Positions 24,845 to 34,088 of a DNA stretch of 64,000 bases are shown here, piece by piece. Location: contig JAUIAD010000009.1 of assembly GCA_030425685.1 (NCBI GenBank), forward strand, positions 1-64,000, read 5' to 3'. The position numbers and the translations under genes are program-made. The notes below the pieces were generated by a model. It searched no databases. It had not been told where the DNA came from and saw only the letters and a list, made by a program, of their open reading frames with translations. This DNA comes from Gammaproteobacteria bacterium. Its GTDB lineage: Bacteria > Pseudomonadota > Gammaproteobacteria > Coxiellales > Coxiellaceae. Position 1 is the stretch's first letter; every line of letters begins with the position of its first letter.

Positions 24845-26659
24845 TTATGACTTTATTGGTACCGATACTTCAGAAGACATATTTCTGCCAAAGTCTATTA
24901 TTAATGGATATTTTGTTAAAGGTTTTAACATAGGTGACTCGAAAAGAGGATCCTGTGCGGTTAGTGCTAAACCAAGATGATGGCCAGCGGGTAGATTATA
25001 TGCTGTTAGATGTAATGGAAATTGAATGGCAAGGTGATTATTGTTTTTAAGTTGTTGCGCGTAAATTGTTTTAGGTGCGTAGGTGATTAAACGAGCTTTA
25101 TTAGTTTTTGGGTTTATATCATAAAGATAAGCGACGACTTGGCCCCATACGGAATTTTTCTTGATATTTTGCAGCGGTGGTTTTGGTAACTCAACCCACA
25201 GTTTCACTTTTGCTACGCCACGAATTTTTGTTATATGATTTTTTTCTTTTTGAAAATAAATATAAAAGGCGGCGTAGTGGCGGTCAACATTTGACAGAGA
25301 AATAACGGGTACATTGGCAGTTTGGTTTTTTACATCGCGGACTAGCTTGTATAATTGTATCGCTGCCGAAGATGAACCGCCAGAGCTGACACCAGAGTCT
25401 CCTTTGTTAATGCTGTTAGTGGAAGTTATCTTATAGGCTGTTGGTGATAGCGTGCCGTATTTATTGTTGCTGCGAGGGTGGAGGTAAAAATGCTTGGTTA
25501 CGATTCCTTGCGAATCAAATAACTGGTATTTATTGTTAGGTGATAGCCCAGGTTGAATGTAAATGGCTTGTTGGCTATTTATATTTTGATTTCCAGTCAC
25601 CTCTCGCACGTCATTCCGGCGAAAGCCGGAATCCAGGCGCGCATTGCGCCCTAACGCAACGTCGTTGCGTTTGTATCCCGCGTCAAGCGCGGGATGACGG
25701 AGGGGGGTGTTGTTATTAATTTTGAAAGTTTTATCTAACCAGTGGTAAGCCTTATCCCAGAGAGGATTGTTTTTCCCAGTAATCACGCTGGCCTCAGCAC
25801 TGGCATGTGTGCCTTGATTGAGATATAGCACTTTGTTATTAATCTTTAGTTTATTGTAAAAATCAAGCATGTCACCAGGATTAAAAATAAAATCTTGATA
25901 ATTATTGCTAAGAAAAATAGAAATAGGGCGATGATTTAGTTTGTTAATGTACGTAATAGGTGAGCGCCGCAGGGCCCATAATTTACTAGCAGGTAAAAGA
26001 TCATAAGCCGAAAATTGTTGGGCAAACATGTGAAAGTTTGGTGACAAATGTGCGCGGACAATTTTGGCAGACAGCAGTAAGGCATTGACGGCAGTAATCG
26101 AGGGGGTTTCATTAAAGTAGAGTGTATTTAATAAATTCGACCAACCACTCATCGCAATCACGGCGCTAATACGGCGGTCATGTTCAGCACCCAACAGCGA
26201 TAGGCCAGCGCCATAGGAAATACCGGACAAAGCAATATGTTTGGCATTAATAGGTTTGTGTCGTGTTAACCATGTAATAACATTGCTAATGTCTTTTAAA
26301 TCATTAGGACCGCCAGCATCAACAACGCCGGTGGACTTTCCCCAGCCACGCAGACTATAACTGAGAACAATATAGCCTTTGCTTGCAAGGTGTCTAGCAG
26401 CATATTTCATTTCATATTCATTCAGTCCCCAGCTATTAAGAAAGATAACCGCAGGGTAACGTTTTTTATCTTGTAACGGCTTAGGTTGGTAGATATTGGC
26501 TGATAGTGTAGCGTGATTGGAGTGGATTTTAAGGTTATTAATATAGGTAATATTGCCCGGCGGTGAACTGGTAAAGTCACAGGCTGTTAAATTTAAGCAA
26601 AAGAACAAGGCCAAAAAAACTTTAATAACACGTATCATTCTAGGGCTCACTATAGACAT
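24845..26659 (-). CDS. S15/CocE-type alpha/beta-hydrolase lipoprotein
   Basis: A predicted lipoprotein (signal ending LNLTAC) with an alpha/beta-hydrolase domain (about 40-330). The segment VIFLNSWGLNEYEM, the nucleophile in SGISYGAGLS and GTHASAE near the expected His fit X-Pro dipeptidyl-peptidase/acyl-peptidase relatives. A C-terminal beta-rich domain (about 390-600) looks like the S15 non-catalytic domain. Between them residues about 320-352 are encoded by a palindromic DNA repeat inserted in frame. The start could be this ATG or one seven codons later; neither has a strong ribosome binding site. The substrate is unknown. Confidence 0.78.
   Translation of the reverse strand: MSIVSPRMIRVIKVFLALFFCLNLTACDFTSSPPGNITYINNLKIHSNHATLSANIYQPKPLQDKKRYPAVIFLNSWGLNEYEMKYAARHLASKGYIVLSYSLRGWGKSTGVVDAGGPNDLKDISNVITWLTRHKPINAKHIALSGISYGAGLSLLGAEHDRRISAVIAMSGWSNLLNTLYFNETPSITAVNALLLSAKIVRAHLSPNFHMFAQQFSAYDLLPASKLWALRRSPITYINKLNHRPISIFLSNNYQDFIFNPGDMLDFYNKLKINNKVLYLNQGTHASAEASVITGKNNPLWDKAYHWLDKTFKINNNTPLRHPALDAGYKRNDVALGRNARLDSGFRRNDVREVTGNQNINSQQAIYIQPGLSPNNKYQLFDSQGIVTKHFYLHPRSNNKYGTLSPTAYKITSTNSINKGDSGVSSGGSSSAAIQLYKLVRDVKNQTANVPVISLSNVDRHYAAFYIYFQKEKNHITKIRGVAKVKLWVELPKPPLQNIKKNSVWGQVVAYLYDINPKTNKARLITYAPKTIYAQQLKNNNHLAIQFPLHLTAYNLPAGHHLGLALTAQDPLFESPMLKPLTKYPLIIDFGRNMSSEVSVPIKS
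25608..25700. repeat. Palindromic element inserted in frame in a coding region
   Basis: It begins CGTCATTCCGGCGAAAGCCG and ends GCGGGATGACGG, and contains four successive hairpins (CCGGC/GCCGG, GGCGC/GCGCC, ACGCAACG/CGTTGCGT, CCCGCG/CGCGGG). On the coding strand it adds RHPALDAGYKRNDVALGRNA and related residues without a stop. Degenerate relatives occur between genes at 44583-44654 and 47103-47135. Confidence 0.85.
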
Positions 26660-26710
26660 ACCAATTTACATTATAGAATGATTAGCAGTCTCTTCAAACC
26701 TGCTCCTTTA

Positions 26711-26854
26711 CTACTCAGCGACCGCTGCTTCATGGCGACCGCCGCGTAAAAAAAGGGCAGGCTTGGTGTTATCAAAACCGCTAGATTTCAACACGCCTGT
26801 ATTTTGAAGTGCTGGGGCGATCTTGTACCGTTCAAAATAACATAAAATGATAAG
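26711..26854 (-). other. Possible short coding remnant
   Basis: A 47-codon open frame without a usable start ends in LFLRGGRHEAAVAE. It reads like the tail of a protein or a repeat-derived peptide and sits in the 430-bp gap between two divergent genes. Besides this and the PmrA-type promoter at 26947, the gap is AT-rich with nothing recognised. Confidence 0.2.
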
Positions 26855-26946
26855 TTATATTCATCGTCTTATACGTCGTAATAAATTATCTAATCAACTC
26901 AATAAATAATCCACTTTAATACTAATAATACTGAATATATCAATTA

Positions 26947-26979
26947 CTTAATACAAATTTAATGATTCATTGCTAGCCT
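26947..26979 (+). promoter_or_regulatory. PmrA-type box and -10 for the 27090 gene
   Basis: CTTAATACA-AA-TTTAATGAT (26947-26966), 7 nt, then TAGCCT (26974-26979). The leader to the start codon would be about 105 nt, longer than for the other members, and the -10 is weak. Confidence 0.5.
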
Positions 26980-27089
26980 GTTTCTGTAGGACAAAAACTT
27001 TCAAGAGGGATTAGTTCTAAAGCAAGGTAGGTGCTAAAAGAACGAAACTTGTAAACAAAAGCTAATGAGAGTAAGTGGGGGAAAATATT

Positions 27090-28436
27090 ATGCCTTTATC
27101 AGAAGAAAAGAATCAATCATCACCTTTGGCGCCTCTGGCGCCTCTGGCTCCTTTGAGACAACAAGCCGATGAAGCTAAAACGAAAAGAAAAAAATATATA
27201 GGGGAAATGGAATACAAATCTAACAAGCAATACTTTAGTTTTCAAAAATTCTGGGACGCTAGATTAAAATACAAAGCCTATATTGCATTAATAGCTGCCT
27301 CAATATCGTGTAGTCTTATCGGGGGTGTTTATGAATTAATTCACTATGGCGTTCCGAAAGTTGCCATAGGCATTTCCACGCTATTTATACTTCCGCTAGC
27401 AGGTCTGAGTCATATGATTGATGAAGCAACATTCCGTTTACAAAAAAAAAATGAATATAACGCTGTGAAATTAAGTGATCTTATTGGAAATAATATTGAA
27501 ATTCCTGGTACACACGTTAATTTTAAGTCATTTGGTTATGTTATCAGAAGAGTTGCTACGATCGGGCTGGGAATAGCAGCAGGCGTGGGTCTTGCTGGGG
27601 CGCTATTTGGTCTTACTCTTACTAGCTTCGGGACGGGTGCTGTCCTTATGCTTGGTTTTTCTTCAGCATTTTTACGTATTTATGGTTCATATAAGCTATA
27701 TACGCAGCAATTAAAAACAAAGGACTTTTTAGAACATAAGTTTAAAAAATACAACGAAGAGAATCTTTCTCAAACTGACGCTGAGTATGAAAACAATAAA
27801 CTCAGATTATTAGATGAGTTAGGCTATCAAAGAGAAAGCTTTTTTTCGTTAAAGAAATTTTGGCAAGCGCCTTTTTACAATAAAATGTACCGAGTCGTTT
27901 CTGTTGTAGGTTTGGTTGCCGCTGTTGCTTTAGCAGCTTATTTTGTTATTCCTGCAGCTGGGGTAGCAGCTGCCTTGCTGGTTGCTGGACTCCTTGGTGT
28001 TGCTATACTAGGCTTGTCTCGGGAAACTGAAAATAACGCAACAACTTTAGCAAGAGAGAATGAATATAGCGCTCAATTTTTAAGTTTAAAAGAAGCCCCC
28101 AGAACACATGAGGGAGCAAAAGCATCCTCCTCTCGCTTAAAAAGAATGGGCGAGCTTATGATATGTGTTGCAGGCTTTGTCGGTATTGCGGTAGGTGCTC
28201 ACCTTCTTGCATTGTCCTTGCCTGCTGTCGGTGCTCTTATTGGTGTAGGTTTAATTGGGGCAGTTGTACGACATTATGGTGCGCGGTCGCAATTAAAGGA
28301 TCAGGAGGATACAAGGGAATATATACAGTCTAAGTCCGGGATGTTTCATAATCGCCAGCAGCATAGAGCGGATGTTGATCCCCAGGGTTTTGGGCATGGT
28401 CAAGGTGAAGGGGTTGGTCAGTACTCTTCCTTTTAA
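27090..28436 (+). CDS. Membrane-rich effector candidate with internal duplication
   Basis: A 448-residue protein of two homologous halves. Each half has an FSFQKFW/FSLKKFW motif, a hydrophobic pair of helices, a NEYNAVKLSDL/NEYSAQFLSLK motif, and a second hydrophobic pair ending in a basic Tyr-containing segment (IYGSYKLYTQQLKTKDFLE / HYGARSQLKDQEDTREYIQ). The N-terminus carries a threefold Leu-Ala-Pro repeat. The ATG at 27090 follows GTGGGGGA; a GTG five codons upstream is an alternative. The C-terminus is Gly/Gln-rich and disordered. No family is recognised. The PmrA-type box upstream makes it an effector candidate, perhaps targeted to host membranes. Confidence 0.6.
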   Translation: MPLSEEKNQSSPLAPLAPLAPLRQQADEAKTKRKKYIGEMEYKSNKQYFSFQKFWDARLKYKAYIALIAASISCSLIGGVYELIHYGVPKVAIGISTLFILPLAGLSHMIDEATFRLQKKNEYNAVKLSDLIGNNIEIPGTHVNFKSFGYVIRRVATIGLGIAAGVGLAGALFGLTLTSFGTGAVLMLGFSSAFLRIYGSYKLYTQQLKTKDFLEHKFKKYNEENLSQTDAEYENNKLRLLDELGYQRESFFSLKKFWQAPFYNKMYRVVSVVGLVAAVALAAYFVIPAAGVAAALLVAGLLGVAILGLSRETENNATTLARENEYSAQFLSLKEAPRTHEGAKASSSRLKRMGELMICVAGFVGIAVGAHLLALSLPAVGALIGVGLIGAVVRHYGARSQLKDQEDTREYIQSKSGMFHNRQQHRADVDPQGFGHGQGEGVGQYSSF

Positions 28437-28476
28437 CCATGATTAGGCTCTTAGTTCAGAGTTTATGATCTTACGC

Positions 28477-28506
28477 ACTGCGCGGCTCCACTTGCAGCCG
28501 CGCAGT
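28477..28506. terminator. Perfect 11-bp stem-loop between convergent genes
   Basis: ACTGCGCGGCT and AGCCGCGCAGT pair perfectly around 8 nt, between the 27090 gene and trhP. There is no T-run on either side, so it is not a classical intrinsic terminator but could still end or stabilise both transcripts. Confidence 0.5.
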
Positions 28507-28515
28507 CCAGTAACG

Positions 28516-29841
28516 TTACTGCTGGCAAAAGCGCATCAACAATCCCATATTAAAATTTTCAGCCTCAGGCACAGGGATTCTAACAATATGACCGCTGCCA
28601 GGTGCAACATCCATTTTATGGCCGTGGGTATTTTCAATATGCGATAAATCAAAAATTTTATTGCCGCTAGGGAGCATTAATTCAATTTTATCACCGACGG
28701 AAAAGCGATTTTTAACGATAATTTCCGCCATGCCTGTTTGCGCATCATAACCAGAAACCTCGCCAACAAATTTTTGTTTATCACTTTTTGAGGTGCCTTG
28801 CTCGTAATTTTGATATTCATCATGCACGTGGCGGCGATATAAACCTTCGGTGTAACCGCGGTTGGCTAAGCCTTCTAAGGCATCCATTAATTTTATATCA
28901 AAGGGTTTGCCAGCAAGGGCATCGTCTATGGCCTGGCGATAGAGTTGTGCGGTTCTCGCTACATAAAAATGTGATTTAGTGCGCCCTTCGATTTTTAAGC
29001 AATTAACACCGATCTCAATAAATTTTTCAACGTGATGGATAGCGCGTAGATCTTTTGAATTTAAAATATAAGTGCCATGTTCATCTTCGTGCATAGACAT
29101 TTCTTTACCGGGTTTGCCTTCTTCGCCGATCATATATATTTCGTCGGTGGTTGGCCCCTCACCAAGTTGTGGTGCGGGTTTCTTATCGTCGGTAATAACA
29201 TTGCCCCATTCATCCACTTTCGCTTTTTCGGTATTATATTTCCAGCGACAAGCGTTGGTGCAAGTACCTTGATTAGCATCGCGACGACTAATATAACCGG
29301 ATAATAAACAGCGTCCGGAATAAGCCATGCATAAGGCGCCATGAACAAAGACTTCTAATTCAATGCTCGGACACTCCTGACGAATTTCTTCAATTTCTTT
29401 AATGCCTAATTCGCGTGAGAGGATAATACGAGAAATGCCCATTTTCTCCCAAAATTTAACGGAGGCAAAATTAACGACATTGGTTTGTACCGATAAATGG
29501 ATTTCAGCCTCTGGCCATTTTTCTTTGACCATCATAATGAGTCCCGGGTCAGACATAATCAAAGCATCCGGATTAAGCGCCATAACGGGTTCCAGGTCCT
29601 TCATATAGGTTTTTACTTTGCTGTTGTGCGGGGAAATATTGCTGACAAGGAAAAAGCGTTTGCCTTGGGCGTGCGCCTCATTGATGCCAATTTCTAAATT
29701 TTTAAAGTCAAACTCGTTATTGCGTACGCGTAAACTGTAGCGCGGTTGACCCGCATAAACGGCATCGGCACCGTAAGCAAAGGCGTAGCGCATGCTTTTT
29801 AGTGTGCCGGCAGGGGATAATAGTTCAACTTTTGTGCTCAT
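28516..29841 (-). CDS. trhP: Peptidase U32-family tRNA hydroxylation protein TrhP (YegQ)
   Basis: It belongs to the U32 family and matches YegQ/TrhP, which takes part in prephenate-dependent 5-hydroxyuridine formation at the tRNA wobble position. It shows the family start KVELLSPAGTLKSMRYAFAYGADAVYAG, the signature EVFVHGALCMAYSGRCLLSG, and clustered cysteines (GTCTNACRW) that in the family bind an iron-sulfur cluster. The length of about 441 fits. I prefer the ATG at 29841 over a TTG two codons earlier. It stands alone, convergent with the 27090 gene. Confidence 0.92.
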   Translation of the reverse strand: MSTKVELLSPAGTLKSMRYAFAYGADAVYAGQPRYSLRVRNNEFDFKNLEIGINEAHAQGKRFFLVSNISPHNSKVKTYMKDLEPVMALNPDALIMSDPGLIMMVKEKWPEAEIHLSVQTNVVNFASVKFWEKMGISRIILSRELGIKEIEEIRQECPSIELEVFVHGALCMAYSGRCLLSGYISRRDANQGTCTNACRWKYNTEKAKVDEWGNVITDDKKPAPQLGEGPTTDEIYMIGEEGKPGKEMSMHEDEHGTYILNSKDLRAIHHVEKFIEIGVNCLKIEGRTKSHFYVARTAQLYRQAIDDALAGKPFDIKLMDALEGLANRGYTEGLYRRHVHDEYQNYEQGTSKSDKQKFVGEVSGYDAQTGMAEIIVKNRFSVGDKIELMLPSGNKIFDLSHIENTHGHKMDVAPGSGHIVRIPVPEAENFNMGLLMRFCQQ

Positions 29842-30142
29842 TGCCAATATCTCGTTAGATTTTGTTCATAAAGAGCGCTAATATAGCAGATATTTTCGAA
29901 GGAGTCATTGGCGTTGTTATCTAAAAATAAAGTTGTGGTCCCGTGCTGTTATCGGACGCTAGCTGTGGCCTGATGATGTAAGGCAACAAAGGCTTTGTGC
30001 TATGTGAGCGTCAATCGAACTTTGGTGCTACGATTTTTTTCATTATTGCATACCTATATTTTAATTGTAACTTGTTGATCATTAGTAAATAACATCTATA
30101 GCTGGTTTTGAAACTAGTTCTAATTAGGCTTGAGTGAATACC
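29842..30142. other. Intergenic stretch, nothing recognised
   Basis: The 300 bp between divergent trhP and the HTH gene contain no convincing ORF, RNA or repeat. A loose TTAAT-like pair near 30060-30079 lacks a good second half and -10. Confidence 0.5.
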
Positions 30143-30418
30143 ATGCATGATCAAGCAGAAAAGATTAAGAAATATTTATTAAGATATATTCCCAAATATC
30201 CACACAATATCGTGCGAAGAACGATGGAATACTTTAATGTTTCAAGAACTACGGTATTGCGCCACCTTAAGTATTTAATAAATAATAACCAGGTGTTAAA
30301 GTCTGGATTAACAAAGCAAGTAACGTATTATTTACGGGATGGTCAAAAGGTGGAGTTTTGTCATTCAATTAACTCAGCCCTAGAAGAACATGCGATTTTC
30401 ATATTGCAATGCAAATGA
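30143..30418 (+). CDS. Small winged-helix DNA-binding protein
   Basis: About 91 residues, almost all one helix-turn-helix domain: NIVRRTMEYFNVSRTTVLRHLKYLINNNQVLKSG followed by a beta-wing (TKQVTYYLRDG). This resembles the N-terminal HTH of proteins that continue into an ATPase and a STAS-like (DUF4325) domain. Here the gene stops after HAIFILQCK, so it could be a truncated relative or an independent regulator. The ATG at 30143 is chosen over a GTG three codons earlier; both lack a clear ribosome binding site. Confidence 0.6.
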   Translation: MHDQAEKIKKYLLRYIPKYPHNIVRRTMEYFNVSRTTVLRHLKYLINNNQVLKSGLTKQVTYYLRDGQKVEFCHSINSALEEHAIFILQCK

Positions 30419-30537
30419 GGACGTGGAGTTTATGATTAAAAGATCCGTGCCTCATTGAATGCCTTAATAAACGTAACGATATATGCTTGGTGCGACAATT
30501 AACTTATCGCCATTGTTATTTACGCTATGGTAGCGGC

Positions 30538-32361
30538 TCAATTATCTAGCGCTACCGGAGCAGTATCTTCCTCATCATCAGGATCTATAACTGCTATTTC
30601 TATCATGTTTACATTATTAGCTGTATTGCTATCGTTACTAGCTCTGCTGTTAGCAGCGGGTAATAAGCGATAACGATTACTAGCGCTGGGGTAAAACTCT
30701 CTTTCGAAATCATTGACGGTATCGATAAAAGATAAGCTGGCAAAAAAAGAAAATGCTTTTAAGAATGAAAAATGAGGCAGGTGGAATTCAGTATAATAAA
30801 GCAAGACAAATGTAGTGGCGACAACTTTAAGAATAACAAGAAAAAAATGTTTCGTTTGTTGGTAGCAATCTCGATCGTATATTCTTGCTACTGCTGTGCC
30901 GCGACACGGGAGGTGATGGCTGGTGCTTATCATTAGGTGGTAAGAGGTTAAAAGGATAAAGGGAAGCTGTATAAAATCCAGGACTCTTAGTAGTGTAGCG
31001 ATTTGATAATAGCTCCTCAAGTATGAAAAGTAATGAGGAGTATAAATACGATCTATAAATTGGGTAGAAATGGAAAATAGAAATACTGCTGCTAGTATGG
31101 TTAAACTCGTGAGATTATTATTTTGCCACAGATACCTTAACTGTGCTCTGTGGCTGCGATAGTTTTCATTGATAAGCATAGCGCTCATATACGTTCTAAG
31201 GCTGTATGTTACGCCTATGGTGAGAGAGGCTAGCGTATCTATCAATAAGTTACTAGAAATGGGTATTAATCCCACGGTGTCAAGTTGGTTACATAGTATT
31301 AGTAGAATAAGAAAGATCTTTAAGGTATGGGCCATTCTCGTATTTGGCAGCATAAGTAGTCCAGGCCGCGCATCATCGTAGCGAAAGAGGGTGACAAAAA
31401 AAGCGCGAAATGAAGCATAGTCTAAGATGATACTTTGCAGGAGGAAAAAAGGGCTGCAGGCATATAGTGGTATTATAAGGGAGGGTTCAAGTTTGGATAT
31501 CAGTCTCATAATGGGTATGAGATACCATAAATTAAAAGCAAAGGAAAATATAAAGCTGCTATATCTAAGCGTTCGATTTCTAATGCGTGTAAATAGGTCT
31601 CTGGAAAGAGGTGTGGAGTGTGGGTATTGAAATGTTGCAAAGGTTTCCGCTAAATTTAATGTGTGCTCACCGGCTCTTTCCATGCGATCAATTTCATCCA
31701 TTAATTGTCGATGTAGTGGGTGTATAACTAATTGATTGCGGTCTACTGGTTGTTGATTAATGGGGGATAAGCCAGCAAGTAAGGATCCTAGATTGTTATA
31801 AACATGGCCATCTCCAGGGTTTAGTATTCCTGCCATGGGGAAACCATTTTCGCTTGGGTTGCGGTAAAGTATTTCCAATGCTTTTCGCTCTAGTTTTATA
31901 GTCTCATTTTGCTCTATTGCTAAGTAGCCGTTTTGATGAGAGAGCAGTGAATGTGTCATCGATTCCACTTTAAATTCGGTTAAAGTTGTTTGTTCTGAGT
32001 TATCAGATGCTTGTTTTAATTCCAAAGTGGGTCCGTGCTCGCGAAGATAACGCAACACCCCTTCGGTGTATTTGTCCCTAATTAGAAGGCTTGTTATGTT
32101 ACTTGCGTTAATTGTTGGTGCGATTCGGTAAATTTGCTTTTCTTCATTGGTAAGGGTTTGACGGCTGTAGGGAATGGCATCAAATCTTGGGTGGTTAATA
32201 ATGTGAGGATTTGCTAATATTTCTTGAGTGATTACGTCTAGCAATACGCCATGTAATTCTGGGCTATAATTATATATTATTATCCATAGGTCAGGTGGGA
32301 GCATGGTAAACAACGTTGTTTCAAATAACTTTTGCATTCGTTCTACTTTCGCGTTACGCAT
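30538..32361 (-). CDS. Multi-pass membrane protein with F-box-like N-terminus, effector candidate
   Basis: A 607-residue protein. The start MRNAKVERM follows AAGGGGATCTT, better than the upstream TTG that lengthens the frame by 30 codons. Near residues 15-45 the segment FTMLPPDLWIIIYNYSPEL resembles an F-box (LPxDLxxxI). The middle (about 265-560) has six or more hydrophobic segments. The C-terminus is disordered and acidic (AVIDPDDEEDTAP). No bacterial family is recognised. Unlike the other candidates it has no PmrA-type box that I can see, so the effector call rests on composition only. Confidence 0.55.
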   Translation of the reverse strand: MRNAKVERMQKLFETTLFTMLPPDLWIIIYNYSPELHGVLLDVITQEILANPHIINHPRFDAIPYSRQTLTNEEKQIYRIAPTINASNITSLLIRDKYTEGVLRYLREHGPTLELKQASDNSEQTTLTEFKVESMTHSLLSHQNGYLAIEQNETIKLERKALEILYRNPSENGFPMAGILNPGDGHVYNNLGSLLAGLSPINQQPVDRNQLVIHPLHRQLMDEIDRMERAGEHTLNLAETFATFQYPHSTPLSRDLFTRIRNRTLRYSSFIFSFAFNLWYLIPIMRLISKLEPSLIIPLYACSPFFLLQSIILDYASFRAFFVTLFRYDDARPGLLMLPNTRMAHTLKIFLILLILCNQLDTVGLIPISSNLLIDTLASLTIGVTYSLRTYMSAMLINENYRSHRAQLRYLWQNNNLTSLTILAAVFLFSISTQFIDRIYTPHYFSYLRSYYQIATLLRVLDFIQLPFILLTSYHLMISTSHHLPCRGTAVARIYDRDCYQQTKHFFLVILKVVATTFVLLYYTEFHLPHFSFLKAFSFFASLSFIDTVNDFEREFYPSASNRYRLLPAANSRASNDSNTANNVNMIEIAVIDPDDEEDTAPVALDN

Positions 32362-32621
32362 AAGATCCCCTTGGCTGGTGTTTGTTAATTTAAAACGGTT
32401 AGAGCTTTTTGAGTATGGATGTATAAGAAAAGATTTTAGGTTTTCTGTCAAGTGCTATGTTGTCAAATAGGACTAGATAATTTTCCGTTAATTGTCGGCG
32501 TAAAATATGCTGTTATAAAGATAGTTTTAACCTTAGTATTGTAGAAATTAGAAATTGTTGCTTAGGGGTTGGTATGCTGATATCGTGTTTGACAACTATT
32601 AATTAACCTAAGATTAAAATT

Positions 32622-34055
32622 ATGAATGCTAAGCACGCCTTTGTAGAATATTACGGTGATATCATTCCAGATAAACAGGGGCTTTTGCGTACTTTGCAGA
32701 CGAGCTTGCCTACCTGTTTGTGGGTTAACACGCTAAAAATAGCGCCGGCTGCGTTTTATAAATTGATGGCATGCGAAGGTTTTTCTTTAACGCCACTGCC
32801 GTGGCACCCAAGCGCATTTCGCGCATCATCGTTGGAAGGTTTAGGTAAGTCGTGGCCTTATTACGCAGGCCTTTTTCAAATTCAAGAAGAAGTGTCTATG
32901 CTATCGGGTATTTTGCTAAACCCAAAGCCAGGTGAAAAAGTTTTGGATCTTTGTGCGGCGCCAGGAAATAAAACCGCTCAGTTATCTGTAGCGATGAAAA
33001 ACCAAGGTACCTTGGTGGCTAATGATAGAAATTATGGGCGTATGAAAGCGCTTGGTCAAATCGTTAAGCGTTTGGGGTTAATGAATATTAGCACGACCAT
33101 TTATGATGGTGCTATTTATCCGCGGGTGGAAAATTATTTTGATAAAGTGTTGGTGGATGCGCCTTGTAGTTGTGAGGGTACTTTTCGTAAAAGTGAAAAT
33201 AAAGTTGTAAATCCTAATGCGGATCGATCAAAGCGTATGGGGGCTGTGCAATTTGCGTTGTTAAAAAAAGCGATACAGGTTTGTAAGCCGGGTGGGAAAA
33301 TTTTATATTCAACGTGTACGTTTGCGCCGGAAGAAAATGAAAGAGTGATAAATCATGTTTTAAATACTATGGGTGATAAAGTGAGAGTGGTGCCGATTGC
33401 CGTTGAGAATTTTAAGCATAGTCCTGGTATTACTGAATGGCAGGGTGAGAATTTTGATAAGGCGGTAGTGGACACTATGCGCATTTGGCCGCACCTTAAT
33501 AATACGGGTGGTTTTTATGTTGCCTTGCTGGAAAAAATAGAAAATAGTCAGCGGTCTGATAATGGAAAAGAATTGGTAGAGAAGTCCTATCAAGAGCCGG
33601 ATGAAGAATTGCAAAAGCACTTGCATTCTTTGTGTGACCGCTTTGGTATTGATAAAGAAATATTTTCGCAATTTAATTATATTACGGATAGTAAGCGTGG
33701 TGTATATTTAACAAATCAAGATAACCATCCGCCGTTAAAATTAGCTATGGATGCGACGGGGTTGTTTTTTTTAAAAACGAAAATTCTTTTTCCTAAGATG
33801 GTAACGGGTGCGTCAATGGTGTTGGCTCCCTATGCTACCAAAAACTTACTGCATTTAAGCAAAGAGCAGGTGGAGGCTTTTTTTCGCCGCGCAGAGTTTA
33901 TATTAGATAAAGACCAGCAAGCTTTATGTGTTGATACAGGCTATGCTTTGGTTTTTTATAAAGATACACCAATAGGAATGGGTCTGTATTTAACGCCATA
34001 TGAAGAAAAGCCTGGGCGGTTGCGAAGCCTATATCCAAAATATCTAATTGGTTAG
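32622..34055 (+). CDS. rsmF: RsmF-type rRNA (cytosine-C5)-methyltransferase
   Basis: An NSUN/RsmB-RsmF family enzyme of 477 residues that methylates cytosine C5 in rRNA using S-adenosylmethionine. The SAM motif VLDLCAAPGNKTAQLS, the motif-IV Cys in VDAPCSCEGTF and the catalytic Cys in YSTCTFAPEENE are intact. The C-terminal extension (about 310-477), ending GRLRSLYPKYLIG, has the PUA-like arrangement of RsmF. It lacks the NusB domain of RsmB, so RsmF is the better assignment. The exact rRNA position is inferred from E. coli (C1407 of 16S). Confidence 0.82.
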   Translation: MNAKHAFVEYYGDIIPDKQGLLRTLQTSLPTCLWVNTLKIAPAAFYKLMACEGFSLTPLPWHPSAFRASSLEGLGKSWPYYAGLFQIQEEVSMLSGILLNPKPGEKVLDLCAAPGNKTAQLSVAMKNQGTLVANDRNYGRMKALGQIVKRLGLMNISTTIYDGAIYPRVENYFDKVLVDAPCSCEGTFRKSENKVVNPNADRSKRMGAVQFALLKKAIQVCKPGGKILYSTCTFAPEENERVINHVLNTMGDKVRVVPIAVENFKHSPGITEWQGENFDKAVVDTMRIWPHLNNTGGFYVALLEKIENSQRSDNGKELVEKSYQEPDEELQKHLHSLCDRFGIDKEIFSQFNYITDSKRGVYLTNQDNHPPLKLAMDATGLFFLKTKILFPKMVTGASMVLAPYATKNLLHLSKEQVEAFFRRAEFILDKDQQALCVDTGYALVFYKDTPIGMGLYLTPYEEKPGRLRSLYPKYLIG

Positions 34056-34088
34056 GTTGTATTTCTGTGACCGTAGGATCGTAGGATT

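Noticed and set aside
30060-30092. Possible PmrA-type box before the HTH gene
   Set aside because: Only one half site resembles TTAAT, the second reads TTGTT, and the -10 spacing does not fit.
32590-32616. Well-spaced TTAAT pair upstream of rsmF/32361 gene on the minus strand
   Set aside because: The two half sites fit, but no -10 follows at 7 nt and it is over 200 bp from the minus-strand start codon; not counted in the regulon.
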